From contig NZ_LMUK01000043.1 of NCBI RefSeq assembly GCF_009766005.1, positions 189,002 through 253,001 of the forward strand: a stretch of 64,000 bases of DNA, read 5' to 3'. Under the pieces are notes generated by a model. The model did not search any database and was not told the DNA's origin. It saw nothing but the letters and a program-made list of their open reading frames with translations. Every line of letters begins with the position of its first letter. Within the stretch, counting starts at the first letter, position 1. Below are positions 24,917 to 34,603 of the stretch, one piece after another. The position numbers were made by a program, and so were the translations under genes. The DNA comes from Bradyrhizobium sp. S69. Its GTDB lineage: Bacteria > Pseudomonadota > Alphaproteobacteria > Rhizobiales > Xanthobacteraceae.

Positions 24917-25046
24917 CGTCGTTCCGGGACACGCCTCTTGGCGGGGGCCCGGAATCCATAACCCCTGTGGCAGCGTTCAGCACCGAACAACAACACAGGG
25001 AGTATGGATTCCGGGCTCGCGACTTCGTCGCGCCCCGGAATGACAG
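24917..25046. repeat. Interspersed palindromic repeat (CGTCGTTCCGGGACACG type)
   Basis: The opening CGTTCCGGGACACGCCTCTT and GGGGGCCCGGAATCCATA are mirrored by TATGGATTCCGGGCTCGCGA and CGCGCCCCGGAATGACA at the other end. It separates the amidase fragment from the convergent aldolase gene. Confidence 0.65.
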
Positions 25047-26075
25047 CTACGCCGCCTTCTTGCCTTCCAGCTCCGCCTTCCACTGCCCGAGCGCCGCGAG
25101 CGAATTCATCTGCGCGCGATGGCTGAACGCCTGTTGTCCGGCAGGAACGTTTTCGAGCTTGCCGGCCCAGGCGTGCTGGGGCGCGGCCTGCAGCGCGCGG
25201 CCGTAGGAGAAGGTCAGCTTCCACGGCAGGCCACCGATCTTGTTCATGGCGTCGAGATGGGCGGTTGCCTCCTCATCGGATTGGCCGCCGGACAGGAACG
25301 CGATGCCGGGCACCGCCGCCGGCACGCAATGCTTCAATAGCCGGATGGTCTTTTCCGCGACTTCCCCGGCCGGCGCCTGCTTGGCGTTCTTCTTGCCCGA
25401 GACCACCATGTTGGGCTTGAGGATCATGCCTTCGAGCGCGACGCGCTGGATCCGCAATTCCTGGAACACCTTGTTGAGCACGCGCTGGGTGACGTCATAA
25501 CAGCGGTCGATATCGTGATCGCCGTCCATCAGCACTTCGGGCTCGACGATCGGTACGATCTGCGCCTCCTGGCACAGCGCCGCATAGCGCGCCAGCGCAT
25601 GCGCGTTGACGGAGATCGCGGTCATGCTCGGAATGTCCTTGCCGATGTCGATCACCGCACGCCATTTCGCAAAGCGCGCGCCCTGCTTGTAGTAGGCCGC
25701 GAGCCGCTCGGCGAGCTTGTCGAGGCCGACCGTGACGAGTTCGCCCGGGCAGGCCGGCAGCGACTGCGTGCCCTCATCGACCTTGATGCCGGGGATCGCG
25801 CCCGCCTGCTCGATCAACTTGACCAGCGGCGTGCCGTCCTTGGCTTTTTGCCAGATCGTCTCGTCATAGAGGATGACGCCGGAGATGCATTTCGACATCG
25901 CGTCCTTGGAGCGGAACAGCATCTCGCGATAATCGCGCCTTGTATCTTCGGTGGATTCAACCTTGATCGCGTCAAACCGCTTCTTGATGGTGCCGCCGGA
26001 TTCGTCGGCCGCGAGAAGTCCCTTGCCCGGCGCCACCATGGCCTGGGCCACCTTGTTGAGATCGGAAAGGTTCAT
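25047..26075 (-). CDS. Class I fructose-bisphosphate aldolase
   Basis: A 342-aa glycolytic/gluconeogenic enzyme that splits fructose 1,6-bisphosphate through a Schiff base. Family marks are KGLLAADESGGTIKKRF near the N-terminus, the active-site lysine in ALEGMILKPNMVVSG (about residue 216), and FLSGGQSDEEATAHLDAMN near residue 265. The C-terminus ends near the usual length. The ATG at 26075 has GGGAGA upstream; a longer frame to 26537 is not supported. A 25-bp imperfect tandem repeat lies about 110-165 bp upstream of the start. Confidence 0.95.
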   Translation of the reverse strand: MNLSDLNKVAQAMVAPGKGLLAADESGGTIKKRFDAIKVESTEDTRRDYREMLFRSKDAMSKCISGVILYDETIWQKAKDGTPLVKLIEQAGAIPGIKVDEGTQSLPACPGELVTVGLDKLAERLAAYYKQGARFAKWRAVIDIGKDIPSMTAISVNAHALARYAALCQEAQIVPIVEPEVLMDGDHDIDRCYDVTQRVLNKVFQELRIQRVALEGMILKPNMVVSGKKNAKQAPAGEVAEKTIRLLKHCVPAAVPGIAFLSGGQSDEEATAHLDAMNKIGGLPWKLTFSYGRALQAAPQHAWAGKLENVPAGQQAFSHRAQMNSLAALGQWKAELEGKKAA

Positions 26076-26185
26076 CGCTGTCTCCCGCAGGCTGTGAATT
26101 TTCTGAATTGAGAACGATTTGGGCGGTAAATCGTTGCAGCCGGCAGCATAGGCAAAGCCGGCCGGCCGCTCAAGCGCGGCCATGA

Positions 26186-26238
26186 CTATACGAAAATGGC
26201 TATGCGAATACGCTATCCGAACATGGCCATGCGAATAT
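26186..26238. promoter_or_regulatory. Imperfect 25-bp tandem repeat between divergent aldolase and hydrolase genes
   Basis: CTATACGAAAATGGCTATGC... at 26186-26210 and CTATCCGAACATGGCCATGC... at 26213-26237 agree at 22 of 25 positions with a 27-bp period. Both end in GAATA. Two copies of one protein-binding site in a shared promoter region are a fair reading. Confidence 0.4.
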
Positions 26239-26340
26239 GGCGCTCGATAAACCCGCTTTGACCGTGTATTTCTGGCGCATCGGCCACAACGGCCGATGCC
26301 GCCCCTCAAGCGGTCAAAAACAGTCCAGGGAAGTCTGACG

Positions 26341-27399
26341 ATGCCCGCTTTTGCCTTGCGCGTGCTTTCGCTCGCGTGCCTCACCGCCACCGCAATCCTG
26401 ATGAATCCCACCGCCCAGGCTGCCAGCCCAAAACTCGAGACCACCGATGTCATGATCCCGTCGGGAGACCCCGGAATCGAGTTGTTCGTCCGCAACAAGC
26501 ATCCCGTGGGCATGAAGAATTTCCCGTCCGACCGCATCCTGCTGTTCGTGCATGGCGCGACCTATCCGGCCGAAACCGCGTTCGACCTGCCGATCGAAGG
26601 CGTCTCGATGATGGATCTGATCGCCGGGCGCGGCTTCGACGTCTATCTGGTGGATGTCAGGGGCTATGGCCGCTCGACCCGGCCGCCGGAAATGAGCCAG
26701 CCGCCGGAGGCCAACAAGCCGATCGTATCGACCGAGGTCGCCGCGCATGATTACGGCGTCGCGGTCGATTACATCCTGAAAAAGCGCGGCGTGTCGAAAA
26801 TCGACGTGATGGGCTGGTCGTGGGGCACCTCGATCGTCGGCCTCTACACCAGCGAGCACAATGCGAAAGTCGACCGCCTGGTGCTCTATGCGCCGCAATG
26901 GATCCGCACCGAACCGCCCGCCGCCGACCTGCCGCCGCTCGGCGCTTACCGGTTGGTCTCCAAGGAGTCAGCCAAGGAGCGTTGGCTGAAAGGCGTGCCC
27001 GCCGACAAGCAGGCCGACCTGATTCCGCCCGGCGTGTTCGATGCCTGGGCGAACGCGACCTGGGCCACCGATCCGGAGGCCTCGAAGCACACGCCGCCGA
27101 TGCTGCGCGCCACCAATGGCGTCGGCCAGGACAGCCGAAATTACTGGAGCGCCGGCAAAGCGCAATATGATCCCGGCAAGATCACCGTGCCGACCTTGAT
27201 CCTGCATGCCGAATGGGATGCCGACCTGCCGAGCTATCTGGCGCAGAACTATTTCAAACAGCTCAAGAACACGCCCTACAAGCGCATGATCGAGCTCAGC
27301 GAAGGAACCCATACGGTGATGATGGAAAAGAACCGCATGCAGTTCTTCCATGAGCTGATGGGTTTTCTCGATGAAGACAAGCCGCTGGCCTTGAAGTAA
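26341..27399 (+). CDS. Exported alpha/beta-fold hydrolase
   Basis: A 352-aa protein with a signal peptide (MPAFALRVLSLACLTATAIL, ending AQA). The core shows the oxyanion region LLFVHGAT, nucleophile elbow GWSWGTS near residue 160, an acid in LHAEWDADLPSY near residue 295 and His in SEGTHTVMMEK near residue 322, a complete Ser-Asp-His triad. It probably hydrolyses esters or amides in the periplasm; the substrate is unknown. The ATG at 26341 has AGGGAAG upstream. Divergent from the aldolase gene; a family A repeat follows. Confidence 0.87.
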   Translation: MPAFALRVLSLACLTATAILMNPTAQAASPKLETTDVMIPSGDPGIELFVRNKHPVGMKNFPSDRILLFVHGATYPAETAFDLPIEGVSMMDLIAGRGFDVYLVDVRGYGRSTRPPEMSQPPEANKPIVSTEVAAHDYGVAVDYILKKRGVSKIDVMGWSWGTSIVGLYTSEHNAKVDRLVLYAPQWIRTEPPAADLPPLGAYRLVSKESAKERWLKGVPADKQADLIPPGVFDAWANATWATDPEASKHTPPMLRATNGVGQDSRNYWSAGKAQYDPGKITVPTLILHAEWDADLPSYLAQNYFKQLKNTPYKRMIELSEGTHTVMMEKNRMQFFHELMGFLDEDKPLALK

Positions 27400-27482
27400 G
27401 CGGCCGCGATTCAAACAATCTCTCGGCGGGTCGTCCCGGCCCAGCGCGCAATTGCGCGTAAGGCGCCGGGACACACCGGAAC

Positions 27483-27623
27483 CGTCATCCTGAGGAGCGC
27501 GCCTCTCTGGCGCGCCTCGAAGGATGGTGTTCAGCGCAGTGCGTGCGGCCATCCTTCGAGGCGCGCAAGAAAGAGCGCGCACCTCACGGGTGAACGCAAT
27601 TGCGTTCATCCCGGGGATGACGG
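27483..27623. repeat. Dispersed repeat, family A, copy 2 (inverted)
   Basis: CGTCATCCTGAGGAGCGCGC to CCCCGGGGATGACGG shares its inner GGGTGAACGCAATTGCGTTC with the copy at 3650-3786 but in opposite orientation. It lies between two convergent genes. Confidence 0.75.
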
Positions 27624-27684
27624 CCGAGATAGCTTCACAAGCTACTTCGCCGGGACGACGCGTTGATATGCCTTATACACGCCA

Positions 27685-30600
27685 TCACGCTGCCTGGTCC
27701 GCCTTCACCGGCGCCTGCTTGCGGGCGGTGAGCCAGTTCTCGAAGCGCTGGATCACGACAAAGAATGTCGGCACGAACAACACGGCAAGGCAGGTCGAGG
27801 CCAGCATGCCGGAGAACACCGTGATGCCGATCGATTTGCGGGCGTTGGCGCCTGCGCCGGTCGCCAGCACCAACGGCACCACCCCGAGGATAAAGGCAAA
27901 CGACGTCATCAGGATCGGCCGGAACCGGGCGCGCGCCGCCTCGACCGCGGATTCCAGCAACGGCTTGCCCTCGCGCCCGTGCAATTCGAGCGCGACTTCG
28001 ACGATCAGGATGGCGTTCTTAGCCGACAGCGCGATCAGCAGGATGATGCCGATCTGGGTATAGAGATTGTTGTCGATCCGGAGCGCCGACAGCACCAGCA
28101 TCGGGCCGAGCAGCGACAGCGGCACCGCGAGGATCACCGAGGCCGGCGCGTACCAGCTTTCATATTGTCCCGCGAGCACCAGATACACCAGCAGCAGCGC
28201 CAATCCGAACGCCCAGTAGATCTGGCCGCCGACGGCCTTCTCCTGATACGACATCGCCGTCCATTCGTATCCCGTGCCGGTCGGCAGGGTTTTGGCGGCG
28301 ATCTCCTCCATCAGCGACATCGACTGTCCCGAGCTATAGCCGGCGGCCGGCAGGCCGATGATGGTCGCGGACGGATAGAGGTTATAGAGGCTGATCAGCG
28401 AGGGCCCGACCGATTGCGTGATGTTCGCGACCGTGCCGATCGGCACCATGTTGCCCTGGCTGTTGCGCACCATCAGGTTTTCGATGTCGCGCGGCGTCAG
28501 GCGGGACTGCGCTTCCGCCTGGGCATAGACCTGGAAGGTACGGCCGAACTTGGTGAACTGGTTGACATAGCTCGACCCCAGATAGGACGACAGCGTCGAG
28601 AAGATCTGGTCGGTCGTGACATACAGCGTCTGGGTCTTGATCCGGTCTACCTCGACATTGAATTGCGGCACCATCGAACGGAACGGCGAACTGACCCGCT
28701 GCAACGCGCTTTGGGTCTGCGCATTGGCGACGATGGCGCCGGCGATCGCCTGTAGCTTGCCATAATCGGCATTGCCGTCGCGCAACTGCACCTGCATCGC
28801 AAAACCGGCGGCGTTGCCGATGCCCTGGATCGGCGGCGGCGGAATCACCAGGATCCGCGCTTCCGGGATCGCCGCCATCTTTTCGTTCAATCCGACGAAC
28901 AGCGAGCGCAAATCCTGACCCGGGCCGCGCTCGCTCCATTCCTTCAGGATCAGATAGCCGACGCCGGCATTGGCGAGGCTCGACGAATTGTCGAGCGCCG
29001 AGATACCGGCGATGGTGACCACCTGATCGACACCCGCCACCTTGCCGGCGATCTCGCTGACCTGGTCGAGCACGTGCTGGGTGCGGTCGAGTGCGGCGCC
29101 GTCAGGCAGTTGCACGGCGACCAGCATATAGCCCTGGTCCTCGATCGGAATAAATCCGGTCGGTATCCGCGATAGCCCGTAACCGCTGCCGCAAATCAGG
29201 ATCAGCGCCAGGATCACGCAGAGGCCGCTATGGTTGGTCATGCGGACCATGAGCCGGCCGTAGCCGCGCTCGAGCCGGTCATAGACCGCGTTGAAGCCGC
29301 GGTAGAAAAAGTTGCGCTGCTCCGGCGGCGCCGGCCGGCGCAGCCACAGCGCGCATTGCGTCGGCTTCAGCGTCGCGGCGTTGACCGCGCTGAGCAACGC
29401 GGTGGCGGCGATCACCAGCGCGAATTGCGAATACATCCGCCCGGTCAATCCCGGCAGGAAGGCCGACGGCAGGAACACCGAGATCAGCACCAGCGTGATG
29501 CCGACGATCGGCGCAAACAGCGCATCCATCGCGCTGATCGCGGCATCATGGCTCGACATGCCCTTTTCGATGTTGTGGGCGGCACCCTCGACCACCACGA
29601 TGGCGTCATCCACCACGATGCCGATCGCCAGCACGATGGCAAACAGGGTCGAGATGTTGATGGTGAAACCAAGGGCAGCCATCGCGGCAAAGGCGCCGAT
29701 GATCGTCACCGGCACTGTCGTGGCCGGCACCAGCATCGCGCGCCAGTCCTGTAGGAAGATCAGGATCACCACGAGCACCAAGAGGCCGGCCTCGATCAGC
29801 GTCTTGTAGACCTCATGAATCGAGGCCGAGACGAATTTGGTGGTGTCGAACGGCGTGTCGTATTTCACGTCCCGCGGAAATGCCTTGGCCAGTTCCGCCA
29901 TCTTCTTCTGCACCGCCGCCTCGACCTCAAGCGCGTTGGCGCCGGGCGACTGGAATACGCCGATGCCGGTAGCCGGCTTGTTGTTGAGCGAAAACACCTG
30001 GCTGTAGGTCTGCGCGCCGAGTTCGACCCAGCCGACGTCGCGCACGCGGGTGACGTCGCCATTATTGCCGGTCTTGAGGATGATGTCCTCGAACTGGCGG
30101 GTATCGTCGAGCCGCCCGTTGACGTTCAGCGTGTACTGGAACGCCTGTCCGGGCGGGGTCGGCGGCGCGCCGACCTGGCCGGCCGTGACCTGCTGGCTCT
30201 GCTGCTGGATCGCCTGGATCACATCCTGCGGCACCAGACTGCGCGCCTGCAGCTTGTTGGGATCGAGCCAGACCCGCATCGAATATTGGCCCGCGCCGAA
30301 CACGGTCACGTTGCCGACGCCGGGCAGCCGCGACAATTCATCCCGGATGTTGATGGTGGCGTAGTTGGAGAGGAACAGACTGTCGTAGGTCGCATTCGGC
30401 GACGTCAGCGTCACGAACAGCAGGATCGCGGTCGACTTCTTCTGCACCGTGACGCCCTGGTTCTGGACGGACTGCGGCAGTTGCGACAGCGCGCTCGACA
30501 CCCGGTTCTGCACCAGCACCTGCGCGAAGTTCAGATCGGTGCCGATCTTGAAGGTCACGGTCAGCGAATAGGTGCCGTCGGCCCCGCTGTAGGACTGCAT

Positions 30601-30834
30601 ATAGAGCATGTCCTCGACGCCGTTGACTTGCTGCTCGATCGGCAGCGCCACGGTGTCGATCACGGTCTTGGCGCTGGCGCCGGGGTAACGCGTCGTCACC
30701 TGCACCGTCGGCGGCACCACATCAGGGTATTGCGCGACCGCGAGCCGGAACAGGCAGACGCCGCCAATCAGGATCATCAGGATCGCGATGACGTTGGAAA
30801 GGACCGGACGTTCGATGAAGAATTTCGAAATCAT
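27685..30834 (-). CDS. RND multidrug efflux pump, inner-membrane subunit (AcrB/MexB-like)
   Basis: A 1049-aa protein, normal for the HAE1 family. It opens with MISKFFIERPVLSNVIAILM and has two large periplasmic loops and twelve membrane helices. The proton-relay residues are visible: the Asp pair in GIVVDDAIVVVE near residue 406 and the Lys in ALSAKNAILIVE in the second half. It exports hydrophobic compounds with the adaptor encoded 16 bases upstream. No outer-membrane channel gene is adjacent, so a TolC-type partner must come from elsewhere. The start is set by the conserved family N-terminus. This pump is the canonical contrast to the variant pump at the left edge. Confidence 0.95.
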   Translation of the reverse strand: MISKFFIERPVLSNVIAILMILIGGVCLFRLAVAQYPDVVPPTVQVTTRYPGASAKTVIDTVALPIEQQVNGVEDMLYMQSYSGADGTYSLTVTFKIGTDLNFAQVLVQNRVSSALSQLPQSVQNQGVTVQKKSTAILLFVTLTSPNATYDSLFLSNYATINIRDELSRLPGVGNVTVFGAGQYSMRVWLDPNKLQARSLVPQDVIQAIQQQSQQVTAGQVGAPPTPPGQAFQYTLNVNGRLDDTRQFEDIILKTGNNGDVTRVRDVGWVELGAQTYSQVFSLNNKPATGIGVFQSPGANALEVEAAVQKKMAELAKAFPRDVKYDTPFDTTKFVSASIHEVYKTLIEAGLLVLVVILIFLQDWRAMLVPATTVPVTIIGAFAAMAALGFTINISTLFAIVLAIGIVVDDAIVVVEGAAHNIEKGMSSHDAAISAMDALFAPIVGITLVLISVFLPSAFLPGLTGRMYSQFALVIAATALLSAVNAATLKPTQCALWLRRPAPPEQRNFFYRGFNAVYDRLERGYGRLMVRMTNHSGLCVILALILICGSGYGLSRIPTGFIPIEDQGYMLVAVQLPDGAALDRTQHVLDQVSEIAGKVAGVDQVVTIAGISALDNSSSLANAGVGYLILKEWSERGPGQDLRSLFVGLNEKMAAIPEARILVIPPPPIQGIGNAAGFAMQVQLRDGNADYGKLQAIAGAIVANAQTQSALQRVSSPFRSMVPQFNVEVDRIKTQTLYVTTDQIFSTLSSYLGSSYVNQFTKFGRTFQVYAQAEAQSRLTPRDIENLMVRNSQGNMVPIGTVANITQSVGPSLISLYNLYPSATIIGLPAAGYSSGQSMSLMEEIAAKTLPTGTGYEWTAMSYQEKAVGGQIYWAFGLALLLVYLVLAGQYESWYAPASVILAVPLSLLGPMLVLSALRIDNNLYTQIGIILLIALSAKNAILIVEVALELHGREGKPLLESAVEAARARFRPILMTSFAFILGVVPLVLATGAGANARKSIGITVFSGMLASTCLAVLFVPTFFVVIQRFENWLTARKQAPVKADQAA

Positions 30835-30850
30835 GCCAAAGTCCCATACG

Positions 30851-32053
30851 CTATTTGGTCGACGACGGCGGAGTCTCGATTTTTTGTGTCTCGATTTTTG
30901 GCGTTTCGATCTTCTGCAGCTTCGGAGCGACCTTCTGGCCGGGGATCGCGCGCAGCAGGCCGGCAACCACGACTTTATCGTCCGGCTTGAGGCCGTCTTC
31001 GATCACGCGCAAATCGCCCTCGAGCGGGCCGGTCTGCACCTTGCGCTGCTCGACCACATTGTCGCCGTTGACCACCAGCACATAACGCCCGCTTTGGTCG
31101 CTGCCGAGCGAGACATCCGGCACCAGCAGCGCATTTTCCTGCTTGTCATAGGGCACGCGGACCCGGACGAAATAGCCGGGCAGCAGCATCCGGTCGGGGT
31201 TCGGCAGCAGGCCGCGCACCGGCAGCGTGCCGGTGGACTGGTTCAGGACCGGCGCGATGTAATCGAGCTTGCCCTTATGCGGATAGCCGGCTTCGGTCTG
31301 CAATCCGACTTCGACCGGCAATTGCCTGAGTTCGGCGACCGTGACCCCGCGCTTGAGGGCTTCGGCCCGGATCCGCAGCACGTCCTGTTCGTTGACGTTG
31401 AAATTCACATAGATCGGATCGAGTGCCACGATGCTGGCGAGTTGCGTCGGCGAAGAGGCGCCGACCAGTTCGCCAACCGAGACGAGATGCGCGCTGACGA
31501 TGCCGTCGAACGGCGCGGTGACGTTGGTGTAACCGAAATTGACCGCGGCAATCTTGGTGTTGGCCTGCGCCTGCAGCAGATTGGCCTGGGCGTTGTCGCG
31601 GGTGGAGGTGGAGGTATCGAGCGTTGCCTGCGACACCGCCTGCCGCGCCACCAGATCCACTTGACGCTTGTAATCGGCTTCAGCCTGCTTCACCGAAGCC
31701 TGCGCGCCGGCCTCGGCGGCCTGCGCCTGTTCGAGCTTGTACTGATAGGTCTGCGGCTCGATCGTGAACAACGTGGTGCCTTCCTTGACGAAGGCGCCGT
31801 CCTGATAGCTGATCGCCTGCAATACGCCCTGCACCCGTGCCACCAGATCGACCGATTTGATCGGCGCGGTGTTTCCGGTGGCGTCGAGATAGCGCGTGAT
31901 GCTGCGTTGCACGGGCACCGCGACGTCGACCGAGGGCGGCGGTGGCGGCACGAAGGCGTTCTGTTCGCAGCCGGTCAACAGGAGGAGCGAAAACACGATG
32001 GCCGCGGCACGCGTTGCGGAGACTGATTGATGCCTTTGATCCCTTGGCTGCAT
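30851..32053 (-). CDS. RND efflux periplasmic adaptor (membrane fusion) lipoprotein
   Basis: A 400-aa protein with a lipoprotein signal (IVFSLLLLTGCEQ, lipidated Cys). The mature part has the lipoyl/biotinyl halves (ARVQGVLQAISYQDGAFVKEGTTLF and VTAPFDGIVSAHLVSVGELV), an alpha-helical hairpin and a beta-barrel. The C-terminal tail contains repeated PKIETQKIETPP-type units. It bridges the pump to the outer-membrane channel. The ATG at 32053 precedes the signal; GGGG upstream. First gene of the pump operon. Confidence 0.93.
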   Translation of the reverse strand: MQPRDQRHQSVSATRAAAIVFSLLLLTGCEQNAFVPPPPPSVDVAVPVQRSITRYLDATGNTAPIKSVDLVARVQGVLQAISYQDGAFVKEGTTLFTIEPQTYQYKLEQAQAAEAGAQASVKQAEADYKRQVDLVARQAVSQATLDTSTSTRDNAQANLLQAQANTKIAAVNFGYTNVTAPFDGIVSAHLVSVGELVGASSPTQLASIVALDPIYVNFNVNEQDVLRIRAEALKRGVTVAELRQLPVEVGLQTEAGYPHKGKLDYIAPVLNQSTGTLPVRGLLPNPDRMLLPGYFVRVRVPYDKQENALLVPDVSLGSDQSGRYVLVVNGDNVVEQRKVQTGPLEGDLRVIEDGLKPDDKVVVAGLLRAIPGQKVAPKLQKIETPKIETQKIETPPSSTK

Positions 32054-32147
32054 CCCGTGCCCCAATCGATTGACCACCCGGCAGATCCGTGACGGGAACT
32101 CATACCATAATCCGCCCGTCGTGGAACCTGCAAACACCGGCTGGGGG

Positions 32148-32255
32148 CGTCATCCTGAGGAGCGCGCCTTTGCGCGCGTCTCAAAGGATGATGTTCAGCT
32201 CGGTGCGTGCGGCCATCCTCGAGACGCGGCGAAGACGCCGCTCCTCAGGATGACG
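32148..32255. repeat. Dispersed repeat, family A, copy 3
   Basis: GCGTCATCCTGAGGAGCGCG to CTCCTCAGGATGACG, with inverted TCAAAGGATG and GGCCATCCTCGAGAC arms. It matches the copies at 3.65 and 27.5 kb in its outer ends; the inner part is shorter. Confidence 0.72.
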
Positions 32256-32311
32256 TTTTTCTTTTCCGTCCCCCTGCAGTGCTTCGTCTAGGTGCCTCGG
32301 ACCGGCGCGCC

Positions 32312-33940
32312 CTAATGTTTCGGCAATTCCTTCACCAGCACGCGCATGTTCTCGCTGTAGTCGATCGGCACGACGACCAGATGCACGCCCTTGCCGTCCA
32401 GCGCGGCCTTCAGCGTCGGCAGGAAGTCCGCCGTGGACGCCACCCGCGAGCCCGTCGCGCCATAGGATTTGGCGTAGGCCACAAACTCGGGATTGCCGAA
32501 TTCGAGGCCGAAATCCGCGAAATGATCGGCTTCCTGCTTCCAGCGGATCATGCCGTAGGCGTGGTCCTCGAGGATCAACACCACGATATGCACGCCGAGA
32601 CGAACCGCCGTCTCCAGCTCCTGCGAATTCATCATGAAGCCGCCATCGCCGCACACCGCGAGGATTTTCCGCTCGGGATGAATCAGGGCCGCGGCGATCG
32701 CCGAGGGAAGCCCCGCCCCCATGGTGGCCAGCGCATTGTCGAGCAGCAGCGTGTTGGCGACGCTGGTGCGATAGTTGCGCGCGAACCAGATCTTGTACAT
32801 GCCGTTGTCGAGCGTCACGATGCCGTCCGGCGGCACCGCTTCCCGAACGTCATGGACGATGCGCTGCGGCGTCAGCGGAAAACGGTCTTCGGTGGAACCC
32901 TCCGCGAGTTTTGCCAGGATTTTCTCGCGCAAGCCCAACAGCGCGCCGGCGTTGGGAAGCTTGCCTTCGAGGCGGCCCGCAAGCGCCGCCAGGCTGGCGC
33001 CGACGTCGCCGATGATCTCCGCCTCCGGGAAATAGACCTGTTCGACGGTCGCCGGCGTGGCGCCGACGTGAACCACGCGAGGTCCCTTCTCGTTCATGAT
33101 GAAGGGCGGCTTCTCGATCGTATCGTGTCCGATCGAGATGATGAGGTCGGCCTTGTCGACGGCCTCGTGGATCCAGTCGCGTTCCGACAGCGCCGCGGTC
33201 CCCATATAGAGATTGGACCCCGCATTGACCGCGCCCTTTCCCATCTGGGTGTTGAAGAACGGAATCCCCAGCCGACGGACGAATCGCGACAGCGGCTCGG
33301 CCAGTTGCGGACGGCTGGCGCCCGCGCCCAGCATCACCAGCGGCCGCTCCGCCGACGCGATCATCGCGGCTGCGCGGTCGATCGCCACGTCAGGCGCCAC
33401 CGGCAGTTCGACGACATGCGGATGAATGATCTCGGCCGCCGCCTCGTCGGAAGCGACATCCTCCGGCAATTCGAGATGGACCGGGCCCGGGCGCTCCTGC
33501 TGCGCCACGCGGAACGCATCGCGCACCAGGGTCGGAATGCTCTGCGCCGAGATGATCTGGGTCGCCATCTTGGTCAGCGGCCGCATCGTGGCGACGATAT
33601 CGACGATCTGGAATTTCGCCTGCCGGCTGGAGCGAATGGCCTTCTGGCCGGTGATCATCACCATCGGCATCGCACCCAGATGCGCATAGGCCGCGCTGGT
33701 GGTCAGGTTGAGCGCGCCGGGCCCGAGCGTCGTCATGCACACCCCGGCGCGGCCGGTCAGCCTGCCATAGGTCGCCGCCATGAAACCGGCGGCTTGTTCG
33801 TGGCGGGTGATCACGAGCTTGATCTTCGAGCCGCGCAGCGAGTTCAGCACGTCGAGATTTTCTTCGCCGGGGATCGCGAAGATATATTCGACGCCCTCGC
33901 TTTCGAGCGCCCGAACCAGCAGATCTGAGCCTTTTGTCAT
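32312..33940 (-). CDS. Thiamine-diphosphate enzyme, acetolactate synthase large-subunit-like
   Basis: A 542-aa protein with the three-domain TPP fold. The activating Glu is in IFAIPGEENLDVLNSL near residue 28, the central domain holds ALSERDWIHEAVDKADLIIS, and the TPP/Mg motif GDGGFMMNSQELETAVRLGV lies near residue 430. It probably condenses or decarboxylates a 2-oxoacid. It is close to the large subunit of acetolactate synthase, but no regulatory small subunit is adjacent, so a catabolic role is equally possible. The ATG at 33940 has GGGAG upstream. Confidence 0.88.
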   Translation of the reverse strand: MTKGSDLLVRALESEGVEYIFAIPGEENLDVLNSLRGSKIKLVITRHEQAAGFMAATYGRLTGRAGVCMTTLGPGALNLTTSAAYAHLGAMPMVMITGQKAIRSSRQAKFQIVDIVATMRPLTKMATQIISAQSIPTLVRDAFRVAQQERPGPVHLELPEDVASDEAAAEIIHPHVVELPVAPDVAIDRAAAMIASAERPLVMLGAGASRPQLAEPLSRFVRRLGIPFFNTQMGKGAVNAGSNLYMGTAALSERDWIHEAVDKADLIISIGHDTIEKPPFIMNEKGPRVVHVGATPATVEQVYFPEAEIIGDVGASLAALAGRLEGKLPNAGALLGLREKILAKLAEGSTEDRFPLTPQRIVHDVREAVPPDGIVTLDNGMYKIWFARNYRTSVANTLLLDNALATMGAGLPSAIAAALIHPERKILAVCGDGGFMMNSQELETAVRLGVHIVVLILEDHAYGMIRWKQEADHFADFGLEFGNPEFVAYAKSYGATGSRVASTADFLPTLKAALDGKGVHLVVVPIDYSENMRVLVKELPKH

Positions 33941-34090
33941 CGCAACACTCCCGATATGTCCTTGCGCGCCGTTCCCGCAGTTCGCGGATGGTATCAAGAA
34001 CGATGGCGTGCCGATATGCCCGTGGCATGAAAACGCCGCCGGCACTTCTGGCGCCGACGGCGTTTTTGAACCCGCAACCCTGCCTGAAAT

Positions 34091-34603
34091 CTAGCTCGCC
34101 ATGCGGCGCGGCAGCTTCCAGCCGGGACGGACGAAGTGGCAGGTATAGCCGGTCGGGTAGCGCTCCAGATAATCCTGATGCTCCGGTTCGGCCTCCCAGA
34201 AGTCGCCGACCGGCGCGAGCTCGGTCACCACCTTGCCCGGCCACAGGCCGGAGACATCGACATCGGCGATGGTATCGCGCGCCACCCGCTCCTGCTCGGG
34301 GCTGGTGTAGAAGATCGCCGAACGATAGCTGGCTCCCCGGTCGTTGCCCTGGCGATCCCGCGTGCTGGGATCGTGGATCTGGAAGAAGAATTCCAGCAGA
34401 TCCCGGAAGCTGGTGACCCGGGGATCGAACACGATCTCGATCGCCTCGGCATGGCTGCCATGGTTGCGATAGGTCGCATTCTTGACGTCGCCGCCGGAAT
34501 AGCCGACCCGCGTCGAGATGATGCCGGGCTTGCGGCGGATCAGATCCTGCATTCCCCAGAAACAGCCGCCTGCAAGAACGGCACGTTCCGTAGTTGTGGT
34601 CAT
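34091..34603 (-). CDS. msrA: Peptide-methionine (S)-S-oxide reductase MsrA
   Basis: A 170-aa repair enzyme that reduces methionine-S-sulfoxide in proteins. The catalytic motif AGGCFWGMQDL is at residues 11-21, with STRVGYSGGDVKNATYRNH and HAEAIEIVFDP following as in the family. A second cysteine in TGYTCHFVRPGW may act in recycling. Start ATG at 34603 with GGAGAAA upstream. It stands alone, with a repeat in its upstream gap. Confidence 0.95.
   Translation of the reverse strand: MTTTTERAVLAGGCFWGMQDLIRRKPGIISTRVGYSGGDVKNATYRNHGSHAEAIEIVFDPRVTSFRDLLEFFFQIHDPSTRDRQGNDRGASYRSAIFYTSPEQERVARDTIADVDVSGLWPGKVVTELAPVGDFWEAEPEHQDYLERYPTGYTCHFVRPGWKLPRRMAS

Noticed and set aside
32207..33928. 573-aa open frame on the plus strand
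   Set aside because: Antisense to the TPP enzyme gene, which has complete family motifs; the plus-strand product is Arg/His-rich nonsense.
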